From assembly GCF_040712075.1 (NCBI RefSeq), contig NZ_JBFCVL010000002.1, positions 186,001-250,000 of the forward strand: DNA of 64,000 bases, written 5' to 3'. Of the stretch, positions 44,602-53,924 are shown piece by piece; position 1 is the stretch's first letter, and each line of letters opens with the position of its first letter. Under the pieces are notes generated by a model that worked only from the letters and a program-made list of their open reading frames with translations, did no database searches and had not been told where the DNA came from. Both the position numbers and the translations under genes were made by a program. This DNA comes from Fodinicurvata sp. EGI_FJ10296. Its GTDB lineage: Bacteria > Pseudomonadota > Alphaproteobacteria > DSM-16000 > Inquilinaceae.

Positions 44602-45258
44602 ATGAAACGCGACCCGACCGAAGACGAACCGCTTTTGGCCTCGTGGTATGCAAGAGGTACGATTGAATTCGATCGGATCAACACACTGACGGATGGCGTC
44701 TTTGCCATTGCATTGACGTTGCTCGTCTTCGATGTCGAAGTACCCGATCCTGTTCCCGTCAGTCTCGGCGATCTGGCCGGCCTTTGGCAGAATCTGCTGG
44801 CGTTCGGGCTGAGTTTTGCGGTGATCCTGCGCTTCTGGCTGCTCCATCATCGGTTTACCGCAATCGTCCGGGCATTGGAGCCTGGGCTGATCCTGCTGAC
44901 ATTCCTCATGCTGGGGCTGGTGGCGCTGGTCCCCTTCACGACCGCCCTGCTCAGTGCCGCTGGCCCGGTCAGCCATGCCGCCGTCGTGCCGTATCTGGGA
45001 TTGCTGATCGGAATCGGACTGGTCCAGACGCTGATGCTCGCGCGCGCCCGTGGCGCAAATGCGTTTCGCTGGCCCGTCGGCCGCGATGTCCATCGCTTTG
45101 CCGTCGGCAGTTTTCTGGCCTGGGTGGGGGTTGTCTCGGTGGCAACAGCGGTAGCATTTGTCCTGCCGCCAGCAGGCATCGCCCTGCTCATCCTGGGCTG
45201 GCCGGTGGAGATGATTCTGTCCCGCTATGCCCCCGTTGGCTATGAGAGCATGCCCTGA
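44602..45258 (+). CDS. TMEM175-like potassium channel family protein (DUF1211)
   Basis: This 218-residue protein has six membrane segments. Helix 1 carries FDRINTLTDGVFAIALTLLV, the bacterial TMEM175 filter-lining motif (the usual R...FSDG with Thr for Ser). Bacterial members form tetrameric K+-selective leak channels. It has one copy of the six-helix unit, as expected for bacteria. It lies 72 bases downstream of the transglutaminase gene. Confidence 0.8.
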   Translation: MKRDPTEDEPLLASWYARGTIEFDRINTLTDGVFAIALTLLVFDVEVPDPVPVSLGDLAGLWQNLLAFGLSFAVILRFWLLHHRFTAIVRALEPGLILLTFLMLGLVALVPFTTALLSAAGPVSHAAVVPYLGLLIGIGLVQTLMLARARGANAFRWPVGRDVHRFAVGSFLAWVGVVSVATAVAFVLPPAGIALLILGWPVEMILSRYAPVGYESMP

Positions 45259-45355
45259 CCCTGGCTTCTCCCCGAACCTCCGCAGCTTGCTGCCCTGGTG
45301 CGGCGCGTCTTCGGAACAATACCCGCCCTTGGCAGTTGCTTTCGGTGATCGATGA

Positions 45356-46105
45356 TCAAAGCAAGGAAACGGATGCCACCAGCGGCAGATGATCGGACGC
45401 CGTTTTCGCGGTGCGGCTGGACTCGACACTCGTATTCAGGGCCGACAGACCAGCGCTCAGGAAAATATGGTCGATACGCAACATCGGGATTCGGGACGGA
45501 AAGGTGGCACGCGCGCGCCCCGCAGCAGATGCGGCTGCGTCCGTGAGGCGCCCCGCGATGGCATTATAGGCTGCGGACCGTGGCATCGCGTTGAAATCGC
45601 CCATCAATATCGTCGGGAGATGCACGACCTCCTGATGCTTCAGCCATGCCGGCCCCAACAGTGTGTCGGCCTGGATGATGCGTTCCCGGCGGCGAAGGCC
45701 CAGATGCGTGTTCACGACCGCAACCGCCGCGCCCCCGACGTCGATCTTCACTGCCAGCGCGCCGCGGGGTTCCCCAAGCGAGGGCAGTGCGGCGGCCTTG
45801 ATCAGATGGGACGGAAAGCGTGACAGAATGGCATCGCCGTATTTTTCTTCCTCCACATGCATGGCCGGGTGAAAATGCGATTCCATCGACAGGTGGCGGG
45901 CGATGGCAACCGCCTGATCGACACCCCCGGTCCGATGCCGTCCCACATCGAGTTCCTGCAGCGCAACGATATCGGGCTCCGAGGCCGCGATGACATCGGC
46001 TATGCGCGCCGGATCGAGTCGGCGATCCGTGCCGATGCAGCGGTGCACGTTATAGGTCATGATGCGGAAGATGTGCGGCCGGCCGGCGCCGGAGACAGCG
46101 TTCAT
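45356..46105 (-). CDS. Endonuclease/exonuclease/phosphatase family protein (YbhP-like)
   Basis: This 249-residue protein has the EEP fold motifs: IMTYNVH (Asn), IVALQELD (Glu), VVNTHLG, LMGDFNAMP and SDHLPLVASV (His). Such enzymes hydrolyse phosphodiesters of nucleic acids or lipids. E. coli ybhP lies next to clsB and ybhN, the same three families found here. Start choice: the ATG at 46105 gives the compact form; a TTG at 46159 would overlap the divergent ybhN-like start. Confidence 0.85.
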   Translation of the reverse strand: MNAVSGAGRPHIFRIMTYNVHRCIGTDRRLDPARIADVIAASEPDIVALQELDVGRHRTGGVDQAVAIARHLSMESHFHPAMHVEEEKYGDAILSRFPSHLIKAAALPSLGEPRGALAVKIDVGGAAVAVVNTHLGLRRRERIIQADTLLGPAWLKHQEVVHLPTILMGDFNAMPRSAAYNAIAGRLTDAAASAAGRARATFPSRIPMLRIDHIFLSAGLSALNTSVESSRTAKTASDHLPLVASVSLL

Positions 46106-46138
46106 ATCCAACCCAGGGACTTCCCGTAGTCGACAACA

Positions 46139-47101
46139 ATGGCGGACAGATTGACGCAAAATATGTCGATTTCGCGCATACTGCTCAGAATTGGTATCGC
46201 CGCGGCGATCTGCGGGGCGGCCTGGCTGATTTATCGCGCCCTCAACCGCTATAGCTTCGGCGAAATCACCGATGCGCTTTCGACCATATCGGCGGGTCGG
46301 TTGATCGCCGCTGTGGCCTTTGCCGCAGGATCCTATCTTTGCCTTACGGGCTTCGATTATCTCGGCATTCGCTATTCAGGAAATCGCCTGGCCTATCGCC
46401 GCGTGGCGCTGGCGTCCTTCACCAGTCTGTCGATCGGCCACAATGTCGGCGTCGCCGCACTCAGCAGCGGGGCCATCCGTTACCGCTTCTACAGCCGTTG
46501 GGGCCTCAATGCCGAACATGTCGCAAAGATCATCATCTTTTCCGGGATTACCGTCGGTCTCGGACTGGTCACGATCGGCGGCATCGGCCTGCTGATGTAT
46601 CCCGAAGACGCCGAAAGCCTGATGAACATGAGCGAACGGGCCGTCATCGGCGCAGCACTCGCCTGCCTCGCCGTGCCGGCAGCCTATCTCGCCGCATCGG
46701 TATTTGTCCGGGGTACCGTCCGGGTCCGGCGCTGGCATTTCCGCCTGCCGCGGCCCGGACTCGCCATCGCACAGATCGCTGTCGGCGCCGCGAACTACGC
46801 TTTCGTGGCCGCCTGTCTGCACCAACTACTGACGGCTCTTGCGCCCGTGCCCTACCTGGAAGTGGCGGCCGTCTATGCGATCGCAAACGGCACTGCGCTG
46901 GTCAGCCATGTGCCCGGCGGACTTGGGGTTCTGGAAGCAACGGTCGTCTTTCTGCTGCCCGGTGCCGGTTCGGTCGCCGCGATGATCGCATTTCGCATTG
47001 TCTATTTTTTCGTTCCACTCGCATTGGGCCTACCCCTGTTCCTGGGCAGCGAATATTTCATGCGACCCGGATCATCGGCCTCGCCCCGATCCGCCGAATA
47101 A
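46139..47101 (+). CDS. YbhN/UPF0104 family lysylphosphatidylglycerol-synthase-like membrane protein
   Basis: This 320-residue membrane protein has about eight helices and the family's central region (RRVALASFTSLSIGHNVGVAALSSGAIRYRFYSRWGL) and ANGTALVSHVPGGLGVLEA near residue 265. It lacks the soluble lysyl-transferase domain of MprF, so it is a flippase-like transmembrane module. It is divergent from the EEP gene, and its 3' end overlaps the convergent phospholipase D gene by 30 bases. Confidence 0.85.
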   Translation: MADRLTQNMSISRILLRIGIAAAICGAAWLIYRALNRYSFGEITDALSTISAGRLIAAVAFAAGSYLCLTGFDYLGIRYSGNRLAYRRVALASFTSLSIGHNVGVAALSSGAIRYRFYSRWGLNAEHVAKIIIFSGITVGLGLVTIGGIGLLMYPEDAESLMNMSERAVIGAALACLAVPAAYLAASVFVRGTVRVRRWHFRLPRPGLAIAQIAVGAANYAFVAACLHQLLTALAPVPYLEVAAVYAIANGTALVSHVPGGLGVLEATVVFLLPGAGSVAAMIAFRIVYFFVPLALGLPLFLGSEYFMRPGSSASPRSAE

Positions 47102-48667
47102 CCGTCTCAAGCCATCAATGAGTCGCTGTAGCGGCCAATAGGGCTGACGCGGATCGAGAAGTCCGGTCGCCGGCAGCGGCGTGATGCCGCCCTTCTCGAT
47201 GCCCACGTCATAGCCTCGGAGCCCGCGCGGCTTCACGTTCAGACGATCGACAGCTTTCAACAGCGAGCCGGTGTCGGCGATCGCGCGTTCGACGCTTTGC
47301 GCATCACTGCCCAGATGCTCTGCCAGCAGTCTGTTGCGGAAACCCGCGATCGCCGTTCGATGCCCTTGATGATCAGCTTCGACCGCCACGTCGCATTCGG
47401 TATCGAGGCCCTCGGACCGGTTGTTCAGGTTGGACGAGCCGACCCGCACGAAGCGGTCGTCTATCACGATTACCTTGGAGTGTATCAGGACCTCCAGCTC
47501 CGCGCTTCCGCCCCCATCTCCCGATTGGTCTCCCGCCGTTTCGTCGGGCACCACCGCGTACATGACGCGCAGCCGCCCGTTAGGGTCATGGCGTTTCAAT
47601 CGCCGGATGAGACGGTCGCGATTATGGGCCATCATGAACTGCTCGATGATACCTCGCGAACTCTGCGTTGCGATGACGAGTATCTCCGGCCCATCCGGTT
47701 CCTGCAGCTTCTCCGCAATGGCCCGCCCAACCCGGAACGAGGCGAAATACTGGGTTTCGATATAAACGTGCCGCCGGCTGGCCGCGATGGCGTCCAGCGT
47801 CAGGTTGATGGCTTCGTGATGGGCCGCCCGGCCGACAAGCCGTGGCACCGTGCGGGCGAGCGCGATGCGGCAGCTTTCGAACAAGGGCTCGACACCGGCG
47901 GGCCAGAACGCTGGCGACCGTTCAACCGGCGGCGGCGCCTCGCCGATGGCATCCTTCCAGCGCGTCTCGGCCAATTCGGCGACGTCACGTGCCGCCGGAC
48001 CGGAAAAGGCAGCCTGAAGATCATGCACGGGGCCATAGCTATCGCCATTCGGCTTGAGTCTGACGGCGGAATGAGCTTCATGCGCGGACATGTCCCAGCG
48101 TCCCGACGTCAGATCAATACCGCCGACGAATGCCAGCGTGTCATCGATACAAACGATTTTCTGATGCTGCGCGCCACGCAGCGGTTGCCGCCGGTCAAAA
48201 CGAAGGAATATGCGCGGATGGTCGGCCCATGGGTGATGCGTGAACAGATGCAGGGATTTGCTGGAGTAAATCGGGCCGAGCGCCCAGACCAGCAGGCGGA
48301 TCTCCAGCCCCTCTCGCGTCTCGACCAGACGGCGCAGGCGTGACCCAAGTGAAACGGCGTCCGGCTGATCGGGGCGCAGGGTTATCTCGGGATCGAAATC
48401 CCACCCGATAATCCAGATGCGTTTGGCGGCGTTGTCCAAAGCCTTGTCCAACGCGCTGAAATAGGCAGCACCATCGACGAGAAGGGCTGCGCGGTCGGCC
48501 GAACTCAGGCGCCAGCAATTGTCTGGTGGCCGGCAGATGCGCGCCGACGGTTCTTGACTATCGTTCAGTGCTTTCACCTCGCCGTTCTCGCTGGCCAACT
48601 GGCGCCCCGGCGATGGTGACCCGCCGTCGCGCTTCAGCACCACCATGTGCGCAGAACGGTCCGGCAT
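47072..48667 (-). CDS. Phospholipase D-like protein (ClsB/cardiolipin synthase type)
   Basis: This 531-residue protein has two HKD motifs: HQKIVCIDD (about residue 167) with GGIDL, and HSKVIVIDD (about 395) with GSSNLNNRS. They form one active site for transphosphatidylation or phospholipid hydrolysis. An N-terminal extension of about 45 residues is Ser/Gly-rich. A long C-terminal part follows the second motif. Next to YbhN and EEP genes, as in the E. coli ybhPON operon (where the middle gene is clsB), it is a candidate cardiolipin synthase. The two-base ATG/TTG start choice is unclear. Confidence 0.85.
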   Translation of the reverse strand: MPDRSAHMVVLKRDGGSPSPGRQLASENGEVKALNDSQEPSARICRPPDNCWRLSSADRAALLVDGAAYFSALDKALDNAAKRIWIIGWDFDPEITLRPDQPDAVSLGSRLRRLVETREGLEIRLLVWALGPIYSSKSLHLFTHHPWADHPRIFLRFDRRQPLRGAQHQKIVCIDDTLAFVGGIDLTSGRWDMSAHEAHSAVRLKPNGDSYGPVHDLQAAFSGPAARDVAELAETRWKDAIGEAPPPVERSPAFWPAGVEPLFESCRIALARTVPRLVGRAAHHEAINLTLDAIAASRRHVYIETQYFASFRVGRAIAEKLQEPDGPEILVIATQSSRGIIEQFMMAHNRDRLIRRLKRHDPNGRLRVMYAVVPDETAGDQSGDGGGSAELEVLIHSKVIVIDDRFVRVGSSNLNNRSEGLDTECDVAVEADHQGHRTAIAGFRNRLLAEHLGSDAQSVERAIADTGSLLKAVDRLNVKPRGLRGYDVGIEKGGITPLPATGLLDPRQPYWPLQRLIDGLRRLFGGSGRGR

Positions 48668-48913
48668 CAAGGCGAAACCGGCCGGTCGTATCGGCGGGGC
48701 AGTTTCTCGCTATTGTCCTTCAGGTTACTGCTGCGCTTCCTATCCCCTTCCATCATCGCGGCCTTACACATGTTGGCATCCTGGTAACATCTCACTCCGG
48801 ACAAACGCCGACCGGCGGCCGGTTGTTCCCGCACCTGCCGGCAACCGAACGCCCGAAGGAACCAAAACGGGCCGGACAGCGTTTTTCGTTGGCCTTCCAA
48901 AGGAGAACCGACC

Positions 48914-49228
48914 ATGGCCGATGATAGTGTCAAGACGATCCACGCAACCTTTTCCACGCGGGAAGCGGCAGAGATTGCGATCGAACGTCTCGTGCAGGAG
49001 TACGGGATCGATCGGGCCGATATCTTCGTGCAGCCGGCCGATGCCGAGAACACCGCCGGATCGGAACCTTCCGGCGGCGACGTCTCCGAACGCGAGGGCG
49101 AACGCTCACCCTTCGGGGCGCCGCTTCATGGCAGTGTCCAGGTGTCGGCGGATGTAAGCGGCGACGAGATCGCAAACGCCGAAGCGGCATTGCGCGATGC
49201 CGGCGCTTCTGACGTGGAGACGCGTTGA
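48914..49228 (+). CDS. Conserved small acidic protein
   Basis: This 104-residue protein starts with VKTIHATFSTREAAEIAIERLVQEYGIDRADIFV, a beta-alpha-beta pattern seen in general-stress-like small proteins. A Gly/Ser/Glu-rich middle follows, then VQVSADVSGDEIANAEAALRDAGA. AGGAG lies eight bases before the ATG. It has no membrane segment. I do not recognise a functional family. It is followed, on the other strand, by the VIT1-type gene. Confidence 0.65.
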   Translation: MADDSVKTIHATFSTREAAEIAIERLVQEYGIDRADIFVQPADAENTAGSEPSGGDVSEREGERSPFGAPLHGSVQVSADVSGDEIANAEAALRDAGASDVETR

Positions 49229-49329
49229 TCGATAACGACTTAACCCACACCAAGCGCCACGGCACCACTAAAGGACCGGCTTCAGGTCATTGTCAACAGG
49301 AGCCTCGTGATCATGACTATGTGTATTTG

Positions 49330-50025
49330 CTAAACCACCGAGCCGACGAGTGCGCCGATGCCCGCAGTCAGAGCCATTGCGAGTGCCCCCCAGAACGTGA
49401 CGCGCAAGGTCGCCCTGACAACATTTGCGCCGCCGGCGCGGGCGCCAACCGCTCCCAGCAGGGCCAGAAACAATAGCGAAGCGATCGAGACGACCGGAAC
49501 AAGAAGCGGTGTCGGTGAAACAACGACCATAAGCAGTGGCATCGCCGCCCCAATGGAGAACATCGCGCCGGAAGTCAGGGCAGCCTGGATCGGGCGCGCC
49601 GTTGTCACCTCGGAAATGCCAAGTTCATCCTGCGCGTGCGCGCCGAGCGCATCCCTGGCCATCAGCTGCTCGGCGACTTTGCAGGCCAGTTCCCGCTCAA
49701 CGCCCCGCTGCACATAAATCTGCGCCAATTCTTCGCGCTCGAAAGCGGGCTGGCTTACAAGCTCCGCACGCTCTCGGGCAAGATCTGCCTGCTCGGTGTC
49801 GGACTGCGAACTGACCGAGACATATTCCCCGGCGGCCATGGACATGGCACCGGCAACAAGACCGGCAATACCGGCGACGACCACTTCACCGGTTCCCGCC
49901 GATGCCGCCGCCACACCCACGATCAGGCTCGCGGTAGAAACGATGCCGTCATTGGCGCCGAGCACGGCGGCGCGCAACCACCCGATGCGCGTGACCAGAT
50001 GACGCTCAGTGTGGGGGCGGCTCAT
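49330..50025 (-). CDS. VIT1/CCC1 family iron/manganese transporter
   Basis: This 231-residue protein matches the VIT1/CCC1 family, with LGANDGIVSTASLIVGVAAAS at residue 22 and GLVAGAMSMAAGEYVSVSSQSDTEQADL near 60. About five membrane segments and a cytoplasmic Glu-rich metal-binding region (about 85-130) are visible. Members move Fe(II)/Mn(II) out of the cytosol. The start overlaps the osmC-like stop (ATGA). Confidence 0.88.
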   Translation of the reverse strand: MSRPHTERHLVTRIGWLRAAVLGANDGIVSTASLIVGVAAASAGTGEVVVAGIAGLVAGAMSMAAGEYVSVSSQSDTEQADLARERAELVSQPAFEREELAQIYVQRGVERELACKVAEQLMARDALGAHAQDELGISEVTTARPIQAALTSGAMFSIGAAMPLLMVVVSPTPLLVPVVSIASLLFLALLGAVGARAGGANVVRATLRVTFWGALAMALTAGIGALVGSVV

Positions 50026-50426
50026 TCACGCCTCCGGATCCTGCCTTCCAGCTTCGTGGCTTCCGCGACCGTATTCGAGATGGTGCCGAACTTGCGGACG
50101 TTCGTATGCATAAGCTCAAGCCGGCGGTCATCCTCGTCGGTATCCACGATGATCTCGTAGTCGATGGAGATCATCTTCGGCGGGCTGTCCTGCCGAACAC
50201 CGTGCAGTCTCACCTCAACGCCGCGCAGTTCGAACTTCAGCATTGGCATGACGCGCTCGATTCCCTTGATCATGCAGGCCGCCACTGACGCCAGAAACAA
50301 CTCGGCCGGGTTGAACGCATCGTCACGGCCCTTGATATCGGTATCGAGAGTGATGTCGGCCTTCTTCGTCGTGGCGAGGCTACCGTGGTCGTCGACGCGG
50401 CGTGCATGAACGGAGTATTCCAGCAT
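50022..50426 (-). CDS. OsmC family protein
   Basis: This 134-residue protein has the OsmC core FNPAELFLASVAACMIKGIERV, including the conserved cysteine (about residue 51). The second, resolving cysteine seen in OsmC/Ohr peroxidases is replaced by Thr in NVRKFGTISNTV, so it belongs to a one-cysteine subgroup whose activity is less certain. The start lies downstream of the acr3 stop and its stop overlaps the VIT1-type gene. Confidence 0.85.
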   Translation of the reverse strand: MLEYSVHARRVDDHGSLATTKKADITLDTDIKGRDDAFNPAELFLASVAACMIKGIERVMPMLKFELRGVEVRLHGVRQDSPPKMISIDYEIIVDTDEDDRRLELMHTNVRKFGTISNTVAEATKLEGRIRRRE

Positions 50427-50463
50427 CGGGTTTCATCCTTGCTTCAGCGGCACCACAGGATAT

Positions 50464-51558
50464 TTATTGCCGCACCTCTTCGGTCCGCAAGCTCGACGCG
50501 GCAGAGGATTCAGCGTCCTCATCCGCGGCCGGAAAATACCTGCGGGTCCGGTTCGATAAGGCGACGAGGGAAAGCATCACCGGAACCTCGACCAGAACGC
50601 CGACGACCGTCACCAGCGCCGCACCGGAATTCAGGCCGAACAGGCCGATCGCGACCGCAACCGCCAGTTCGAAGAAATTCGACGTACCGATCAGGGCGCA
50701 GGGTGCGGCGACATTATGCGGCACACGCCAGATCCAGGCAGCCGCATAGGCAATGGCGAATATTCCGTAGGACTGAATCAGCAGCGGGACGGCGATCAGC
50801 GCGATCAGCAACGGCCGTTCCAGAATGACCTGCCCCTGAAAGCCAAACAACAGAACCACGGTGGCCAACAGTCCCAGAATCGAAAAAGGCTTCACCGAAG
50901 CCGTGAAGCTGGACACACGGGCCTCGCCGCGCACGCCGTTTCCGGCCTTCCGGACCAGAACCGCCCGTGTCGCGGCACCCGCCGCCAACGGAATGATGAC
51001 GTAGAGCACAACGGACAGAAGCAGGGTTTCCCAGGGTACTTCGATGTCAGTGACGCCAAGAAGCAGCGCGACGATCGGCGCAAAGGCGAAGATCATGATG
51101 ACGTCGTTGAGTGACACCTGAACGAGCGTGTAGTTCGCGTCACCGCGCGTCAATTGCGACCAGATGAATACCATGGCCGTACACGGTGCGGCGCCGAGCA
51201 GGATCAGCCCCGCAATGTATTGCCCGGCATCGGCCGGGTCGATCAGGTCGGCGAAAACAAACTCGAAGAAGAGCACGCCGAGCGCCGCCATCGTGAATGG
51301 CTTGATCAACCAGTTCACGACTACTGTGATGATGAGACCTTTTGGACGTCTGTGGACATGGCGGAGGCTTGCGAAATCGACCGCGACCATCATCGGGTAG
51401 ACCATTGCCCAGATGAGCATGGCAACGACCAGATTGACCGAAGCGTATTCCCACGATGCGACGGTCTGGAAAAGCCCGGGGAGCAATGTACCCAGCGCCA
51501 CGCCCACGATGATGCAGAGTGCAACCCAGAGCGAGAGATAGCGGTCAAATACCGACAC
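50464..51558 (-). CDS. acr3: ACR3 family arsenite efflux transporter
   Basis: This 364-residue protein has ten membrane segments and the ACR3 cysteine in [14 protein letters not shown] (helix 4, about residue 125), needed for As(III) transport. Other family marks are [16 protein letters not shown] and [18 protein letters not shown]. It lies 115 bases downstream of arsR, so it is probably regulated by it. No arsenate reductase gene is adjacent. Confidence 0.92.
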   Translation of the reverse strand: MSVFDRYLSLWVALCIIVGVALGTLLPGLFQTVASWEYASVNLVVAMLIWAMVYPMMVAVDFASLRHVHRRPKGLIITVVVNWLIKPFTMAALGVLFFEFVFADLIDPADAGQYIAGLILLGAAPCTAMVFIWSQLTRGDANYTLVQVSLNDVIMIFAFAPIVALLLGVTDIEVPWETLLLSVVLYVIIPLAAGAATRAVLVRKAGNGVRGEARVSSFTASVKPFSILGLLATVVLLFGFQGQVILERPLLIALIAVPLLIQSYGIFAIAYAAAWIWRVPHNVAAPCALIGTSNFFELAVAVAIGLFGLNSGAALVTVVGVLVEVPVMLSLVALSNRTRRYFPAADEDAESSAASSLRTEEVRQ

Positions 51559-51672
51559 TTCGGCGTCCTTTCATTCTTCAGAATCTGCGGCGCTTCGGCT
51601 ACCGCCCTCTGATGCGGCAGCGATCCGGTCGTCTGCGCGGTTCCGAGGCATGATGTTCAACCGTCCAGGCCT

Positions 51673-52053
51673 TCAAGCGGATGGGGCGAAACAGATAGAG
51701 CCCCTTAATTCCCCGCGACTGTCTTTCTCGAACACGGCATTCAGGAGGGCCGCCAAAGGGACCAGACGATCCGGGTTCAGCGAATAGCAGACGCGCGGAT
51801 GCTCGACTTCTCCGGTAATGACGCCCGAGGCCTTGAGAATGCGCAGATGCTCCGAAACGGTTGACTGGGCGAGACCGACTTCATCGACAATATCGCAGCC
51901 GATGCACGCCTGCTTTTCCAGAAGCAGGCGGACTATCCGGATCCGTGCCGGGTGGGCCAGCGCCTTTGCGATGCCCGCGATATCGTCGTCACTGAAAGTG
52001 ACCGTGGAGGCCTTTTCGAAGGCATCCGGGCGATCCGCCGCCAATGTGCTCAT
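51673..52053 (-). CDS. arsR: ArsR family metalloregulator
   Basis: This 126-residue winged-helix repressor has the ArsR signature: KALAHPARIRIVRLLLEKQACIGCDIV, where a Cys-x2-Cys pair (about residue 55) lies at the As(III)/metal site, and LAQSTVSEHLRILKASGVI as the DNA-binding helix. It begins with a short variable arm. A good promoter and an ATCG-T-CGAT inverted repeat lie just upstream. It precedes acr3. Confidence 0.93.
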   Translation of the reverse strand: MSTLAADRPDAFEKASTVTFSDDDIAGIAKALAHPARIRIVRLLLEKQACIGCDIVDEVGLAQSTVSEHLRILKASGVITGEVEHPRVCYSLNPDRLVPLAALLNAVFEKDSRGELRGSICFAPSA

Positions 52054-52071
52054 CTGCCACTCTCATCGTAT

Positions 52072-52115
52072 ATCGTCGATTGGCGATTAATAGCCCCGAA
52101 CGCTCCAGGATGCAA
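52072..52115 (-). promoter_or_regulatory. arsR promoter with candidate ArsR operator
   Basis: On the minus strand TTGCAT (52110-52115) and TATTAA (52087-52092) are separated by 17 bases. The inverted repeat ATCG-T-CGAT (52072-52080) lies where transcription should start, about 20 bases before the arsR ATG. This layout suits autorepression by ArsR. Confidence 0.55.
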
Positions 52116-52308
52116 GTTCACGCGCTCACCTTTCAGACCGGTCGGCGACTTTCAAGAACCACCCACAAATTCCACCAGAACCCGCGATGTCGTGCGCTGG
52201 CTGCCGCAAAGCTCAACGCATCTTGCAGGTGGACGGGGACGATCGGCAGATGCTTGCAGATCGGCCCGACCCCAAACTCCAAACGGTGATCGTCAGTATA
52301 TACTTAAT

Positions 52309-53898
52309 TCACTCCCACTCGATCGTGCCGGGGGGTTTGGAGGTGATGTCGTAGGTGACGCGGTTGATGCCCCGGACCTCGTTGATGATGCGGTTGGCGA
52401 CGCGGCCGAGAAAATCATGCGGGAAAGGGTAATAATCCGCTGTCATGCCGTCGGTGGAAGTCACCGCCCGGAGCGCGCAGGCCCAGTCATAGGTGCGGCT
52501 GTCGCCCATCACGCCCACGGTACGCACGGGCAGCAACACGGCGAAAGCCTGCCAGATTTCGTCATACAGGCCGGCCTTTCGGATCTCGTCCAGATAGATC
52601 GCGTCCGCCTGCTGCAGCACGGCGATCCGTTCCGGCGTGATCATACCGGGAATCCGCACCGCCAGCCCGGGGCCCGGGAACGGATGGCGGGTTACGAAGT
52701 GTGCCGGCAGGCCCAGTTCATATCCAAGCGCCCGAACCTCGTCCTTGAACAGTGCGCGCAGCGGCTCGACCAGCTTCATGTTCATGCGTTCCGGCAGGCC
52801 GCCGACATTGTGGTGGCTCTTGATCGTGACGCTGGGACCGCCGGCGAAGCTGACGCTTTCGATCACATCCGGATAGAGCGTGCCTTGCGCCAGAAAATCC
52901 GCCCCGCCCGCGGCTTTTGCCTGCTCCTCGAATACGTCGATAAAGGTCTTGCCGATAATCTTGCGCTTTTGCTCGGGGTCGTCGACGCCCTCAAGGCGGC
53001 CGAGGAATGTCGGACCGGCGTCGACCGCAACCAGCGGGATGTTATAGCTTTCGCGGAAAAGACGGACGACCTGCTCCGCCTCCCCCTTTCGCAGCAGCCC
53101 GGTGTCGACGAAAATGCAGGTCAGCTGGTCGCCGATCGCCTCGTGAATGAGCACGGCCGCCACCGCGCTGTCGACGCCGCCCGACAGCCCGCAGATCACG
53201 CGCCCGCTGCCGACCTGCTCGCGGATTGCGTTCATGGCCTCCTGCTTGAACGCCGCCATGGTCCAGTCGCCCCGGCAGCCGGCCACGCCGCGCACGAACT
53301 GGCGCAATAATGCAGCGCCATCAGGCGTGTGCAGCACCTCGGGGTGGAACTGGACACCATAGTACCGGCGCTCGTCGTCGGCGATCGCCGCGAAGGGCGC
53401 GCTGCCAGTGCGCGCCACAACGCGGAACCCGTCGGGCAACGCGGAAACACGGTCGCCATGGCTCATCCAGACATCGACCTGAAGGCCGCTATGCCAGACA
53501 CCTTCGAATAGCAGACAGTCGTCCACGACATCGATCGTCGCACGTCCGAATTCACGGTGATCGGCGCTTTCGACCCGGCCGCCGAGCTGGGCGCACATGG
53601 TCTGTTCGCCATAGCAGATCCCCAGCACGGGAACGCCGAGGCTGAATACGACGTCCGGCGCGCGCGGGGTGCCGGTCTCCACGACCGAGGACGGGCCGCC
53701 CGACAGGATGACGCCCCTGGGCCGAAAGGCGGCGACAGTCTCGTCGGTCGCCTTGTTGAACGGCCATACCTCGCAGAAGACGCCGGTTTCGCGGACGCGG
53801 CGGGCGATAAGCTGCGTCACCTGGCTGCCGAAATCCAGGATCAGGATGCGGTCGTGGTTCTGGGTCTCGGGCAGTTCGGTCACGGTATCACCGGGCAT
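52309..53898 (-). CDS. guaA: GMP synthase (glutamine-hydrolysing)
   Basis: This 529-residue enzyme converts XMP to GMP. The class I glutaminase has its cysteine in [15 protein letters not shown] (about residue 96) and His/Glu in QFHPEVLHT. The PP-loop synthetase has [10 protein letters not shown] (about 240) with the C-terminal dimerisation domain ending [13 protein letters not shown]. It is followed on the same strand, upstream in transcription, by rsmB and guaB. Confidence 0.97.
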   Translation of the reverse strand: MPGDTVTELPETQNHDRILILDFGSQVTQLIARRVRETGVFCEVWPFNKATDETVAAFRPRGVILSGGPSSVVETGTPRAPDVVFSLGVPVLGICYGEQTMCAQLGGRVESADHREFGRATIDVVDDCLLFEGVWHSGLQVDVWMSHGDRVSALPDGFRVVARTGSAPFAAIADDERRYYGVQFHPEVLHTPDGAALLRQFVRGVAGCRGDWTMAAFKQEAMNAIREQVGSGRVICGLSGGVDSAVAAVLIHEAIGDQLTCIFVDTGLLRKGEAEQVVRLFRESYNIPLVAVDAGPTFLGRLEGVDDPEQKRKIIGKTFIDVFEEQAKAAGGADFLAQGTLYPDVIESVSFAGGPSVTIKSHHNVGGLPERMNMKLVEPLRALFKDEVRALGYELGLPAHFVTRHPFPGPGLAVRIPGMITPERIAVLQQADAIYLDEIRKAGLYDEIWQAFAVLLPVRTVGVMGDSRTYDWACALRAVTSTDGMTADYYPFPHDFLGRVANRIINEVRGINRVTYDITSKPPGTIEWE

Positions 53899-53924
53899 GG
53901 CGGTCGCTCTTTCCTGGATGGTCT

